The notes under the pieces are model-generated. The model made no database searches. It saw only the letters and a program-made list of their open reading frames with translations, and had not been told where the DNA came from. The translations under genes and the position numbers were made by a program. This document shows positions 34,574-43,973 of a DNA stretch of 64,000 bases, in pieces. Positions within the stretch are counted from its first letter, which is position 1. The number at the start of each line of letters is the position of its first letter. This stretch comes from Paenibacillus plantarum (GTDB lineage Bacteria > Bacillota > Bacilli > Paenibacillales > NBRC-103111): assembly GCF_013141695.1 (NCBI RefSeq), contig NZ_WHNY01000041.1:62001-126000 (forward strand). Direction: 5' to 3'.

Positions 34574-35683
34574 ATGGCAAATTTACCCGATTATTTGGTA
34601 GAACAGACCGAGGAAGAGATCCGGAGCCGGATGTTAAACAGCTTGCCTTCCGATTTGGACAAGTCAGAAGGTTCCTATATCTGGGATGCATTGGCCCCTG
34701 CTTCGATAGAGTTAGCGCTTGCGGCTCTGCAGTCGCAGGAGGTTCTGCGGAGAGGATTTGCGGGTACTACATTTGGACCATATCTAGACTTGCGTTGTGC
34801 GGAGCGGGGAGTTACTCGCAAAGAAGCGATGAAGGCTGTCGGTCAAATGAAGTTCACAGGTGTTGTCGGGACGGTCGTCCCTCAAGGAACGCGTATTGGT
34901 ACATTGGCGGATACCGTTCAAGGGACGTCGTCGGTGATGTTTGAGACACTGGATGCGGCAGTTGTAGATAGCTCAGGATTTGTGATGGTGTCGGTATCGG
35001 CAGTGGATGGTGGTTCTAAAGGCAATGTGCCGAGCGGGGCGGTTACTCTTTTGGTAACGCCAATCGTAGGCATAACGAGTGTGACGAATACTGTGCCAAT
35101 GACAAATGGAGCGGACGTAGAGAAAGATGACTCACTGCTCAATCGTTATTACGCCAAAGTTCGTTCCCCTGGAACAAGTGGGAATAAGGCCGACTATCTG
35201 AACTGGGCGCTCGATGTGGCGGGGGTGGGTGCTGCGCAGGTGCTGCCGTTGTGGCAGGGTCCTGGTACTGTCAAGGTCGTCATCATCGGCACGGATAAAA
35301 GAAGTGTTTCTGCTTCTGTCGTCACAGCCGTGCAACAGTACATCTACACTACTCCACCATTGGTGGGAAAGGCTCCTATTGGAGCAGTTGTAACTGTCGT
35401 GGCGGCTACCGAAGTCGCAATCGGCATTCAGGCTGTGCTTACATTAAACGGATCAAGAACGTTGACACAGGTGAAAAATGATTTCACCGTGGCCGTTCGC
35501 GCCTATTTATCCGAACTGGCGTTCTCGAGTGATCCAGCAGTCCGCTATGTGCGCATTGGCTCATTATTGTTGGACACGCCGGGCGTGCAGGATTACGCGA
35601 ACTTGCAGATCAATGGCGGCAGCTCTAACATCACGATCAACGTGGGGCAAGTTGCCGTTACTGGGGTGGTGTCGCTCGTATGA
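34574..35683 (+). CDS. xkdT: Baseplate J-like protein
   Basis: A 369-residue baseplate wedge subunit (gpJ/gp6/XkdT): N-terminal DKSEGSYIWDALAPASIELA, LRCAERGVTRKEA, PQGTRIGT, and the conserved RYYAKVRSPGTSGNKADYLN-WA core followed by PGTVKVVI. It forms the hexagonal wedge with the XkdU-like protein. It overlaps the next gene by 4 bp. Confidence 0.93.
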   Translation: MANLPDYLVEQTEEEIRSRMLNSLPSDLDKSEGSYIWDALAPASIELALAALQSQEVLRRGFAGTTFGPYLDLRCAERGVTRKEAMKAVGQMKFTGVVGTVVPQGTRIGTLADTVQGTSSVMFETLDAAVVDSSGFVMVSVSAVDGGSKGNVPSGAVTLLVTPIVGITSVTNTVPMTNGADVEKDDSLLNRYYAKVRSPGTSGNKADYLNWALDVAGVGAAQVLPLWQGPGTVKVVIIGTDKRSVSASVVTAVQQYIYTTPPLVGKAPIGAVVTVVAATEVAIGIQAVLTLNGSRTLTQVKNDFTVAVRAYLSELAFSSDPAVRYVRIGSLLLDTPGVQDYANLQINGGSSNITINVGQVAVTGVVSLV

Positions 35684-36234
35684 CGCAAGTAACTTCACTA
35701 AGTGGCAACCGCATGCTGGGTTACTTGCCCGATTACTACGAGACATCGCGTGTTATGGGCTCTATCCTGCAAGCCCAGGGGGCTGAGGTCGATCAACTGC
35801 GTGTCTCCTTGGAGGAGACATTGGGGCAGTTTTTCGTCAGCTCCGCGACGTGGGGGCTGGACGCGTGGGAAGCCGAGCTCGGCATCGCGTCAGTGCAGGG
35901 CAAGCCCGACGATCAGCGACGGTCGGTGATCAACGCCAAGCTGCGCGGTGTCGGCACCGTCACCGTGGATTTGATTAAGAGCGTGGCCGAGGCCTATGAC
36001 CGCGGCGCAGTGGAGGTTACGCAGCAGCCGGCATCGTATCAGTTTACAGTGCGGTTCGTGGATACGTTGGGGACGCCGCCGAACATTAATGATCTGAAGG
36101 CTGCAATTGAAGATATCAAACCTGCCCATTTAAACGTTGTTTATTCCTTCCGTTACCTAATGCTTTCAGATATTGAGACACTGACAATTTCACAAATTGA
36201 ATCAACAATGCTCGACAAAATCGCATGGGGGTGA
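35680..36234 (+). CDS. xkdU: DUF2313 tail protein (YmfQ/XkdU-like)
   Basis: A 184-residue protein corresponding to gpI of P2 and XkdU of PBSX: GYLPDYYETSRVMGSILQAQ, ATWGLDAWEAELGI, DQRRSVINAKLRGVGTVT and the ending IKPAHLNVVYSFRYL. It completes the wedge and holds the fibre network. The GC content rises locally around 35780-36030. Confidence 0.9.
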   Translation: MTQVTSLSGNRMLGYLPDYYETSRVMGSILQAQGAEVDQLRVSLEETLGQFFVSSATWGLDAWEAELGIASVQGKPDDQRRSVINAKLRGVGTVTVDLIKSVAEAYDRGAVEVTQQPASYQFTVRFVDTLGTPPNINDLKAAIEDIKPAHLNVVYSFRYLMLSDIETLTISQIESTMLDKIAWG

Positions 36235-36238
36235 TTCG

Positions 36239-36499
36239 ATGCCGAATCCAAAGACAAGTAACTTACAGCTAAATAAGATTGATCGCAGTTCGCCTTCAAC
36301 AACTGCGTTTAACACTAAGCCGATCATTGATGACAATATGGACATTCTGGATGTGGCGGTAGCTGCGAAAGCTCCATTAAACAATCCTACTTTTACAGGC
36401 TTGGTTACATTACCAGCAGACCCGACTGCAGCGTTGCATGCAGTGACGAAGCAGTATGTGGATGCGCAGGTGGCTTTAGCTAAGACATACGCGCCATAG
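36239..36499 (+). CDS. Small tail fibre-like protein
   Basis: An 86-residue protein (NLQLNKIDRSSPSTTAFNTK, FTGLVTLPADPTAALHAVTK) typical of N-terminal fibre segments in PBSX-like elements, with the motif VTKQYVDA that precedes collagen-like or beta-helical fibre repeats. It stops after the motif, so it is either a stand-alone connector or the stub of a longer fibre. GGGGGTGA precedes ATG 36239. Confidence 0.65.
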   Translation: MPNPKTSNLQLNKIDRSSPSTTAFNTKPIIDDNMDILDVAVAAKAPLNNPTFTGLVTLPADPTAALHAVTKQYVDAQVALAKTYAP

Positions 36500-36519
36500 A
36501 AACGAGGTGATTAGATAAA

Positions 36520-39228
36520 ATGGGTGTTTATAATAAGGCTTCTATAGCGGTTAATAACGCGAACACTTATCATACGGCAGTTGTCATGACTGATAACGGT
36601 TATATGTGGTCAGCACTTTGGAACAACAGTAATCCAAGAATTATGAGGTCAACGGATAACGGGCTCACATGGACGATGTATTACCAACTTGCCGCTGAAT
36701 ATTCATGGTATTACAGGATAGCATTAGGAGCCAAAGGAAATAAATTATTTTGGTTCTTCTCAGAAGGTGGGCTTATTAACTTCCTTAGTTTTGATACAAC
36801 GGTAGTGCCGCAGGGATTATACGGGTATAACGTTTACAAGTTTAATAGTCAAGCGGGAATGCGATATTTTCAGATAGGTGATGATAACCCAGCGCCCCTT
36901 TCTATTTATATAACGAGTACAGACCAAATTGCAGTAAGTTACCAACGGAAAAACGGAACCGATCAATACATGATTAAGTTTTTTGATGGCGCACTAACTA
37001 AAGAACATGCTGGTACAGGTAGCGGAACTAATTACCCTGTAGTGGGTTGGGCTGAATACGGTGGATATTTAATAGCACATGGGGCTTCAAATGGATTATA
37101 TAAATATTTATATTCTTCGACAGCAGTTACAACCACAAGTTTTACGTCATGGGCAGGAAGTGTAAATCTTAATATAAATGCCGTAGCATTAGCGCATCCG
37201 AACGGATATTTGTACATAGTTGGTTGTGCGGGATTAAATCAACCGTTATACATTGCAAGGACGACAAACTTGACGAATATAGAGCAGTACGACACCGCTA
37301 CAGGTACTTGGAGGTTTTCAAGTACAGTATTGACAGCAGTATCGGCTATAACTGGTGCTCAAATTCAATCCAGATTGATGCCAAGCGGTAAATTGGGCGT
37401 ATATTCTTATAATTCCAGTTCAAAAATATTAATTTTGTCTGAGTTTGATTTAACAAATCCAAACGCATCTCCTGTTATTACGAATGTGCTAACAGGTGTA
37501 ACGGCAACCACTACTTATCCTGTCTTAGCTAACGGTACAACTGCAACACAACCTTCAGCTTCAGCGGGTACGATTTCAAAATTTGCGGGCATAACTTATG
37601 CTGAAGATGGTTCGCCATATAACATTTATGCTATTACGTCTATGCTTAATACCGCACCTAATGCACCAACAATAACAAGCGGATCAATATACAATACTTC
37701 AACCCCAACGTTTACATGGACGTTTAGCGACCCAGACTCAGGAGATACACAAACGGCATACTGGATTGATATTTACAACGCGGCAGGGGACACAATTGTA
37801 AGACAATCAGCGGGGTTCATATCAACAACGGTAGGTTCTGGAACACATTCAGGTACGGCGCTTCCAGATGGTACGTATCAAGTGGCGATATATGTACGAG
37901 ATAGTTCTAGTGTTCAGTCAGCACCATCTACTAAAGCTTTCACTATCGACACTATAGCACCTACAATGACAAGCGTTTCGGTGCAGCAATACACAACAGG
38001 CACGGCAGCACGAATATGGGCATATGGTGTAACGGATTCGAGAATAGGCATAGGGACGGTATATACCAATATTAAAAAGCCAGACGGCTCAGTGTACCTC
38101 AATAGCGTTGTAATGACCAAGAACGGTGCTACGAATGACTATTACTATGATTTCGCAGCATTAACTATCGAAGGAAATTGGTTGTTTGATTGTTATTGCG
38201 TAGATGGCGCAGGAAATTTTCAGGTCGGCGGATTAACGGCGAAGGTTCATAAAGACACAATCGCCCCAACAACCCCCACACAAACAAACGGCATACTTTA
38301 CGCAACGTCAAACGGCGTATCCTGGTCCGCCTTTAGCGACGGCGCTGCAAGCTCCGGAAGAAACACAACAACGCTTCATTTGCAAAGCTTCAACGGAAGC
38401 ACTTGGAATAACGTAGCGGGGTTCCCTTTATCCGTAGGTGCAGTTTCCAGCTACAACTTCACGGGACTTATACCTGCTACGCAATACCGCTGGGGTGTCG
38501 TCTTTACAGATAACGCTAGCAATGCGAATGTGTTAAACTACACGACGTTTACTACGAATTCCTATGCTATATCGACAATCCTAAACCTAGCATCCACTGG
38601 TTATCTATTGAATCAGAAGCCTAAGATTAAATTCTCAGTAACCGATGCGAACAACGCGACGTTAACAAATTTTCAAATACAAGTAAGCACGGTTAATACG
38701 TTTGCTTCAACAGTAGTAGATACAACTTCAGGAGCGAACGCATTAGGCTGGGGAGCAACTTCTCTCTCTACTGGTACTACGAACAGTTACACACCACAGA
38801 GTAATTTTGGAACGGGGACTTTTTATGTAAGAACTCGGGCGTACGATGGGATTGAGTGGGGAACTTGGAGCACGACTGTCAGCTTTACCATTAATGCAAC
38901 CACATGGCCAACAACAATAGCAGATACCCACACGGCCATAAGCAAAAGAACAATCGATAGCATTCGAATTGCTGTCAATAATGTTCGACAGGCTCGAGGG
39001 TTGGCCACAATCAACTGGACAGATGTAACAATTAATGATTGGAATAGTCCAAGTAGGACGGCTATTCGGGCTGTTCATCTTACGGAATTACGGCAAGCCA
39101 TAGGGGATATTTATATCTCCCAAGGACTTAGTGTTCCTACCTGGACAGATACGACGATAGTATCCTCTTCAACACAGCGTAAGGGGAAACATTGGAGTGA
39201 ACTAAGATCTAATATAATTGGTATTTAG
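36520..39228 (+). CDS. Large receptor-binding-like tail protein
   Basis: A 902-residue beta-rich protein. Residues 1-370 look like a propeller (MRSTDNGLTWTMYYQ and similar blades); 380-480, 480-590, 590-690 and 690-820 look like Ig/fibronectin-type domains (APNAPTITSGSIYNTSTPTF; DTIAPTTPTQTNGILY); the end has a helical RTAIRAVHLTELRQAIGDIY module. It sits where the host-range determinant is found in tailocins and phages. It is visibly more AT-rich and richer in Thr, Asn and Ser than the baseplate genes, a sign of module exchange. No enzymatic motif was recognised. Confidence 0.7.
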   Translation: MGVYNKASIAVNNANTYHTAVVMTDNGYMWSALWNNSNPRIMRSTDNGLTWTMYYQLAAEYSWYYRIALGAKGNKLFWFFSEGGLINFLSFDTTVVPQGLYGYNVYKFNSQAGMRYFQIGDDNPAPLSIYITSTDQIAVSYQRKNGTDQYMIKFFDGALTKEHAGTGSGTNYPVVGWAEYGGYLIAHGASNGLYKYLYSSTAVTTTSFTSWAGSVNLNINAVALAHPNGYLYIVGCAGLNQPLYIARTTNLTNIEQYDTATGTWRFSSTVLTAVSAITGAQIQSRLMPSGKLGVYSYNSSSKILILSEFDLTNPNASPVITNVLTGVTATTTYPVLANGTTATQPSASAGTISKFAGITYAEDGSPYNIYAITSMLNTAPNAPTITSGSIYNTSTPTFTWTFSDPDSGDTQTAYWIDIYNAAGDTIVRQSAGFISTTVGSGTHSGTALPDGTYQVAIYVRDSSSVQSAPSTKAFTIDTIAPTMTSVSVQQYTTGTAARIWAYGVTDSRIGIGTVYTNIKKPDGSVYLNSVVMTKNGATNDYYYDFAALTIEGNWLFDCYCVDGAGNFQVGGLTAKVHKDTIAPTTPTQTNGILYATSNGVSWSAFSDGAASSGRNTTTLHLQSFNGSTWNNVAGFPLSVGAVSSYNFTGLIPATQYRWGVVFTDNASNANVLNYTTFTTNSYAISTILNLASTGYLLNQKPKIKFSVTDANNATLTNFQIQVSTVNTFASTVVDTTSGANALGWGATSLSTGTTNSYTPQSNFGTGTFYVRTRAYDGIEWGTWSTTVSFTINATTWPTTIADTHTAISKRTIDSIRIAVNNVRQARGLATINWTDVTINDWNSPSRTAIRAVHLTELRQAIGDIYISQGLSVPTWTDTTIVSSSTQRKGKHWSELRSNIIGI

Positions 39229-39275
39229 GTGGGTCCAGGGACCCAACCAATCCCTCAAGAAAGGAGCAAAAACGC

Positions 39276-39674
39276 ATGAACCAAATCTGTTTTAACCTGA
39301 TTACAGCTGTTCTCGGAGCAATAGCGACTTACACCTTCGGTGGGTGGAGTGAACTTATTAGTCTCTTCCTCATGGCGATACTCGTCGATTATGTGACTGG
39401 CATTGCGGCTTCGATCAAAGAGCAGCAGGGCCTCAACAGTCAAGTTGGTTATTGGGGTCTGGCACGCAAAGGACTGATGCTGCTTGTCATTATGCTGGCA
39501 CATCGCATGGATATTCTCTTGGATACGGACCTGATGATGACAGGCGCGATCTATTTTTACTTAGCGAATGAGTTTATTTCTATTACTGAAAATTATGGGC
39601 GTTTAGGTCTGCCTCTTCCTGTCTTTTTGAAGCAAATGATTCAAGTATTGCGAAGCAAAGGGGAAGGGCTATGA
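39276..39674 (+). CDS. Holin (toxin secretion/phage lysis type)
   Basis: A 132-residue protein with three or four hydrophobic segments (LITAVLGAIATYTFGG, LISLFLMAILVDYVTGI, GLMLLVIMLAHRMDILL) and the motif VDYVTGIAASIKE, characteristic of the phage holin 4/TcdE family. It makes membrane lesions that release the lysin and the particles. It overlaps the lysin gene by 4 bp. Confidence 0.9.
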   Translation: MNQICFNLITAVLGAIATYTFGGWSELISLFLMAILVDYVTGIAASIKEQQGLNSQVGYWGLARKGLMLLVIMLAHRMDILLDTDLMMTGAIYFYLANEFISITENYGRLGLPLPVFLKQMIQVLRSKGEGL

Positions 39675-40252
39675 GCAATGAAACTTTTATTAAGCAAATT
39701 GCGCCTGCCGCACAAGCAAATATGCTGGCATTTGGTATTTTAGCTAGTGTGACTATCGCACAGGCCATTCTGGAAAGTGGTTGGGGGCGGTATGCCCCGG
39801 GCAATAATTTATTTGGGATCAAAGGAAGCGGGCAACAGCAGACTACGCAGGAATTCATTAATGGCAAGTGGCTGCAAATTGTAGATGGGTTCCGTGTATA
39901 CGATAGCTGGAGCGAAAGTATTCGCGATCACTCTATCCTACTCGCAAGTAATTCAAGGTATGCCATGGTACGAAATGAGCAGGACTATCGGAGAGCTAGT
40001 CGGGGACTGCAGCTAGCAGGGTATGCAACAGATCCACTTTATGCTGACAAGTTAATTCGAATTATTGAGGGAAGTGATCTGACACGTTTTGATCAAGTTG
40101 AAGAAGAAAGGGAGTATATGATGAGTTCGGATGATGCTAATAAAATTATTAACTTTTTATCTGCGGCTTGGACGTGCACAGATAATGTCGAAGCTAGAGA
40201 AGAGTTCCACCGGCTAGCCAATGAGCTCCGTAAAGTGTCAGGCCAGATGTGA
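39671..40252 (+). CDS. Glucosaminidase-type endolysin
   Basis: A 193-residue peptidoglycan hydrolase. Residues 5-150 form a glucosaminidase (FlgJ/LytG-like) domain: SVTIAQAILESGWGRYAPGN with the catalytic Glu, NLFGIKGSG, YDSWSESIRDHS, and GYATDPLYADKLIRIIE. The C-terminal 40 residues are helical with no clear binding domain. It lyses the producer to release particles. Confidence 0.92.
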   Translation: MSNETFIKQIAPAAQANMLAFGILASVTIAQAILESGWGRYAPGNNLFGIKGSGQQQTTQEFINGKWLQIVDGFRVYDSWSESIRDHSILLASNSRYAMVRNEQDYRRASRGLQLAGYATDPLYADKLIRIIEGSDLTRFDQVEEEREYMMSSDDANKIINFLSAAWTCTDNVEAREEFHRLANELRKVSGQM

Positions 40253-40281
40253 ACCAAACCACCTTACCGTACAATTTAAAA

Positions 40282-40330
40282 AGAACACCACCACTTCCAT
40301 TTACGGAAAGAACGGTGTTCTATTTTCTAT
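40282..40330. terminator. Bidirectional terminator closing the tail locus
   Basis: AGAACACC pairs with GGTGTTCT, with an inner CTTCC/GGAAAG, flanked by A and T runs. It separates the lysin gene from the convergent dehydrogenase-PilZ gene. Confidence 0.75.
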
Positions 40331-40341
40331 TTTAGTAAGTT

Positions 40342-41628
40342 CTACACCGCACTCGCAATATGATCCTCAATATACTGCTCCAGCTTAATCCGCACATACG
40401 GCGGCAAGCCGGACAGCATACAACCATAGCGGAAGCTGCGTCCTTCGGTCACGATGCGAATGACACGACCCGTAATCGGTGGTAATCCAGCTTCCTGAGG
40501 GAAGTGGATGACGACGAACATATCCGGCGCAAGCAGCACATCGGTTGTGATCTGCAGTCCGCTTTCGGATAAATCGAAGAGAGTTCCGTCAATATTTTGC
40601 CCGGAAAAAGAGCCTTCTTGCTCCCATTGGTAAATGGACAATTTCAAGTTAATATCCAGCTGAACCCGTGTATTCTTGCGACGTTCGCGACCCGAGAGCG
40701 GGGAAGCGGCTTTCACCGGTTCCGTAACAACAGGTGCACTAGGATTAACAACATCTTGTCCCATCCATTCCTCGTAGCACTTAATGACAGCGCTAAGATC
40801 TTCTTCACCTAAGCCTTTACTTAGGCCGATCTGGAACAGATTGGTAGCAGACTGCAGCATGGGCGTCGGTAATTGGAACTTACTCGTTATTTCTTGCGCG
40901 AGCAGCAAATCTTTCAGCATCAGCTTCAAGGAGAATTGATTGCTGAAATCGCGATCGAGAATTTTATCGCCTTTGAGCTCAACTTGCTTGCTATTGGCTC
41001 CGCCTGAGCGGACGATTTCTAAGAATTGGCTAGGGTGAATCCCAGCTTTCGTGGCAATTGACAGGCCTTCGGCAAGTCCCGCAAGATTAATCCCGACCAT
41101 CGTATTATGAGCGAGCTTGGCATAAGAGCCAGAACCGCTCGGTCCTAGGTAAAGGGCTTTGCTGCCAAGTACGTGGAACAATTCTTGCTGCTCCTCGAAT
41201 ACTTCCTGGCTGCCGCCAACCATGAACGTAAGCGTACCTGCTTCAGCAGCGGGCTTCGTACCTGTAACAGGCGCGTCGAGGAAGTCGACGAAATGCGCTG
41301 CGAGCTCTTCCGCGAGCTTTTGACTTGTTTGGGGAGATACGGTGCTGGTGTCAATAATCGTGAGTGCCGGGTGAATACCGCTCAGAATACCTTGCTCACT
41401 GTAAAATGTTTCGAGAAGCGCAGCATCATTGCTGAGCATTGTAAATAAGACATCTGAGCTGCGAGCGACTTCAGCAGGTGTGAGGCCAACCTCAGCCCCC
41501 ATTTGCTCAAGCTCGTCCGCTTTGCCAGCTGTACGATTATACACAGTTACCATAAAACCTTTTTGAATAAGGTTAGCAGCCATGGGCCTACCCATTGTGC
41601 CAAGTCCAATAAAGCCGATACGTTTCAT
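40342..41628 (-). CDS. Beta-hydroxyacid dehydrogenase fused to a PilZ domain
   Basis: A 428-residue two-part protein. Residues 1-295 are a complete 3-hydroxyisobutyrate dehydrogenase-type enzyme: GFIGLGTMGRPMAANL, DAPVTGTKPAAEAGTLTFMV, GSGSYAKLAHNTMVGINLA with the catalytic Lys. Residues 310-425 are a PilZ domain with both cyclic di-GMP motifs, RRKNTR (RxxxR) and DLSESG, plus CMLSGL. The linker is Pro/Val-rich. AGAGGTGAGGAC precedes the ATG. The fusion suggests allosteric control of a small hydroxyacid reaction by cyclic di-GMP; the substrate is unknown. Confidence 0.9.
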   Translation of the reverse strand: MKRIGFIGLGTMGRPMAANLIQKGFMVTVYNRTAGKADELEQMGAEVGLTPAEVARSSDVLFTMLSNDAALLETFYSEQGILSGIHPALTIIDTSTVSPQTSQKLAEELAAHFVDFLDAPVTGTKPAAEAGTLTFMVGGSQEVFEEQQELFHVLGSKALYLGPSGSGSYAKLAHNTMVGINLAGLAEGLSIATKAGIHPSQFLEIVRSGGANSKQVELKGDKILDRDFSNQFSLKLMLKDLLLAQEITSKFQLPTPMLQSATNLFQIGLSKGLGEEDLSAVIKCYEEWMGQDVVNPSAPVVTEPVKAASPLSGRERRKNTRVQLDINLKLSIYQWEQEGSFSGQNIDGTLFDLSESGLQITTDVLLAPDMFVVIHFPQEAGLPPITGRVIRIVTEGRSFRYGCMLSGLPPYVRIKLEQYIEDHIASAV

Positions 41629-41752
41629 GTCCTCACCTCTGACTTCATTTTAGCATGGGAATTAATACCTGTGAATTCCTTTCTCGCTTGCTTTTAGACA
41701 AGCAAATAAGTATGCTAGGAAAAGGTGAAAAATAGAGATGGAGGCGAACCTA

Positions 41753-43108
41753 TTGAGTAAAAAATTACAATTTGATTACAGCAAGGCATTATCCTTTCTA
41801 TCCCAGCATGAGGTCGATTATTTGTCGGCTCAAGTGGAGCTAGCCCATGATCAGCTTCATAACAAAACAGGCGCAGGCTCTGATTATTTGGGGTGGGTAG
41901 ATCTTCCAGAGAACTACAACCGTGAGGAGTTTGCCCGCATTCAAGCGTCCGCGAAGCAAATTCAATCGGATTCCGACGTGCTTGTCGTGATCGGTATTGG
42001 TGGTTCCTACCTAGGTGCGCGTGCTGCGCTAGAAATGTTGTCTCATTCTTTTTATAATATTTTGCCAAAAGATAAACGTAAAACACCTGAGATTTATTTC
42101 GTAGGAAATAACATCTCTTCTACATATGTCACGCACTTGCTTCAATTGCTTGAAGGCAAAGATTTCTCCGTGAACGTGATCTCCAAATCCGGTACAACGA
42201 CTGAGCCAGCGATTGCTTTCCGTATTTTCCGCGAATTATTGGAGAAGAAATACGGTAAGGAAGCCGCTCGCAAACGTATCTACGCAACAACGGATCAAGA
42301 GAAGGGCGCGCTCAAAACTTTAGCAACAGCAGAAGGCTACGAAACGTTCGTTATTCCAGATGATGTTGGTGGACGCTACTCCGTGCTAACCGCAGTTGGA
42401 TTGCTTCCTATTGCGACAGCTGGCATTGACGTTGAAGCAATCATGAAAGGTGCGGCAGATGCGCAGCAAGAATTCTCCAATCCGAAGTTGAGCGAAAACC
42501 AAGCCTACCAATATGCAGCTGTTCGTAACTCCTTGTATCGTAAAGGTAAAACGATTGAGATCCTCGTGAACTATGAGCCATCCCTACATTTCGTTTCGGA
42601 GTGGTGGAAGCAATTGTTCGGTGAAAGCGAAGGGAAGGACTACAAAGGGATTTATCCTGCTTCCGTAGACTTTTCAACGGATCTTCACTCCATGGGACAG
42701 TTCGTTCAAGATGGTAATCGGATTTTGTTCGAAACGGTTATCCAAGTTGACCAAGTGGCTGATCATATCACGATCGGTACAGATAGCGATGATCTGGATG
42801 GTCTGAATTTCCTTAGCGGCAAAACGATGGATTTCGTGAACAAGAAGGCATTCCAAGGCACGATGCTTGCGCACACGGACGGTCAAGTACCGAACCTGAT
42901 CGTAACATTGCCGGATATGACGCCTTACTCTTTCGGATACATGGTCTATTTCTTTGAAAAAGCATGCGGCATCAGCGGCTATTTGATGGGTGTGAATCCG
43001 TTCGATCAACCGGGTGTTGAAGCGTACAAAAAGAACATGTTTGCCCTCTTAGGCAAGCCTGGTTATGAGAAAGAAAAAGCCGAGCTTGAGGCTCGTTTGC
43101 AGCAATAA
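41753..43108 (+). CDS. pgi: Glucose-6-phosphate isomerase
   Basis: A 451-residue glycolytic isomerase very close in pattern to B. subtilis Pgi: [99 protein letters not shown] and [16 protein letters not shown] 41753 is preferred: GGAGGCG lies 7 bases upstream and the start matches the family; the ATG at 41738 overlaps that ribosome site. Confidence 0.96.
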   Translation: MSKKLQFDYSKALSFLSQHEVDYLSAQVELAHDQLHNKTGAGSDYLGWVDLPENYNREEFARIQASAKQIQSDSDVLVVIGIGGSYLGARAALEMLSHSFYNILPKDKRKTPEIYFVGNNISSTYVTHLLQLLEGKDFSVNVISKSGTTTEPAIAFRIFRELLEKKYGKEAARKRIYATTDQEKGALKTLATAEGYETFVIPDDVGGRYSVLTAVGLLPIATAGIDVEAIMKGAADAQQEFSNPKLSENQAYQYAAVRNSLYRKGKTIEILVNYEPSLHFVSEWWKQLFGESEGKDYKGIYPASVDFSTDLHSMGQFVQDGNRILFETVIQVDQVADHITIGTDSDDLDGLNFLSGKTMDFVNKKAFQGTMLAHTDGQVPNLIVTLPDMTPYSFGYMVYFFEKACGISGYLMGVNPFDQPGVEAYKKNMFALLGKPGYEKEKAELEARLQQ

Positions 43109-43121
43109 TGTTCAACTTAAA

Positions 43122-43159
43122 CAAAAAGCGATCAATCCTATCGGATAGGTCGTTTTTTT
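43122..43159 (+). terminator. pgi terminator
   Basis: AAAAGCGA...TCCTATCGGATAG...TCGTTTTTTT forms a stem with a short central loop and a T run. Confidence 0.7.
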
Positions 43160-43273
43160 GCACCTATTTTTCCATTATTTGTGTGGTAAATTTTCTTTCT
43201 ATATTGTCGAAGTCCAAGCATGTGTGTAGAATATAATGAAACAGTTGTTTCCTTCTATCGAGAAAGGTTGGCT

Positions 43274-43915
43274 ATGCTAGCACATTATCGCACAATCCAT
43301 TCGTATGGTTCGTCTGAGATTATCATCAAGAAGTCACGTTTCATCGGTCATGCTAAACCCGTAGAGTCAGAAGAAGAAGCAATCCAGTTTATTGAAGCGA
43401 TCAAGAAGGAACACAGAGCGGCGACGCATAATTGCAGTGCGTATATCATTGGTGAGCGGGATCAAATCCAGAAGCAATCCGATGATGGAGAACCCAGCGG
43501 TACCGCAGGGAAGCCGATTCTGGAAGTGATGAAGCATCAAGGGCTCAAGAATACCGTTGTCGTAGTTACTCGTTATTTTGGTGGCATCATGTTAGGTGCT
43601 GGCGGACTTATTCGCGCTTATACGGATGGGGCTGTGGCAGGCATAGAAGCAGGAAAGCCGATTTATAAAGTAAATCATCAGCTCGTGCTGATTGAAGTCG
43701 ATTATACATGGTATGGCAAACTGGAAAATGAACTGAGAAATCAAGGGATGCTGTTAGGGGATATTGGGTTCACAGACAAAGTAACCGTTCCTTGTTATCC
43801 TTTAGCGGCTGAAGCGGAAGCATTCATGAATTGGGCAACTGATGTTACACAAGGTCAAAGCTTGATCGTCGCGGGTGAGAACGAATATATCGTTCACGAG
43901 AGCTTGCCTGAATAG
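43274..43915 (+). CDS. yvyE: YigZ/IMPACT family protein
   Basis: A 213-residue protein of the YigZ/YvyE family. The N-terminal IMPACT domain carries KKSRFIGHAKPV, HNCSAYIIG, SDDGEPSGTAGKPILEVM and VTRYFGGIMLGAGGLIRAYT, the family signature; a C-terminal ferredoxin-like DUF1949 domain follows. The role is unclear; relatives affect translation or proline-peptide handling. ATG 43274 gives the family start; upstream codons lack support. Confidence 0.92.
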   Translation: MLAHYRTIHSYGSSEIIIKKSRFIGHAKPVESEEEAIQFIEAIKKEHRAATHNCSAYIIGERDQIQKQSDDGEPSGTAGKPILEVMKHQGLKNTVVVVTRYFGGIMLGAGGLIRAYTDGAVAGIEAGKPIYKVNHQLVLIEVDYTWYGKLENELRNQGMLLGDIGFTDKVTVPCYPLAAEAEAFMNWATDVTQGQSLIVAGENEYIVHESLPE

Positions 43916-43973
43916 GCAGGCTCCCAGGAGACCCAACAAATTTCATATGAGCTGAGGATGCGGAGGGATAGGA

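Noticed and set aside
24107..40252. Type VI secretion system or complete prophage
   Set aside because: Sheath, tube and baseplate are of PBSX/XkdK type with holin and lysin, not Tss proteins; no head, packaging or integration genes, so not a complete prophage.
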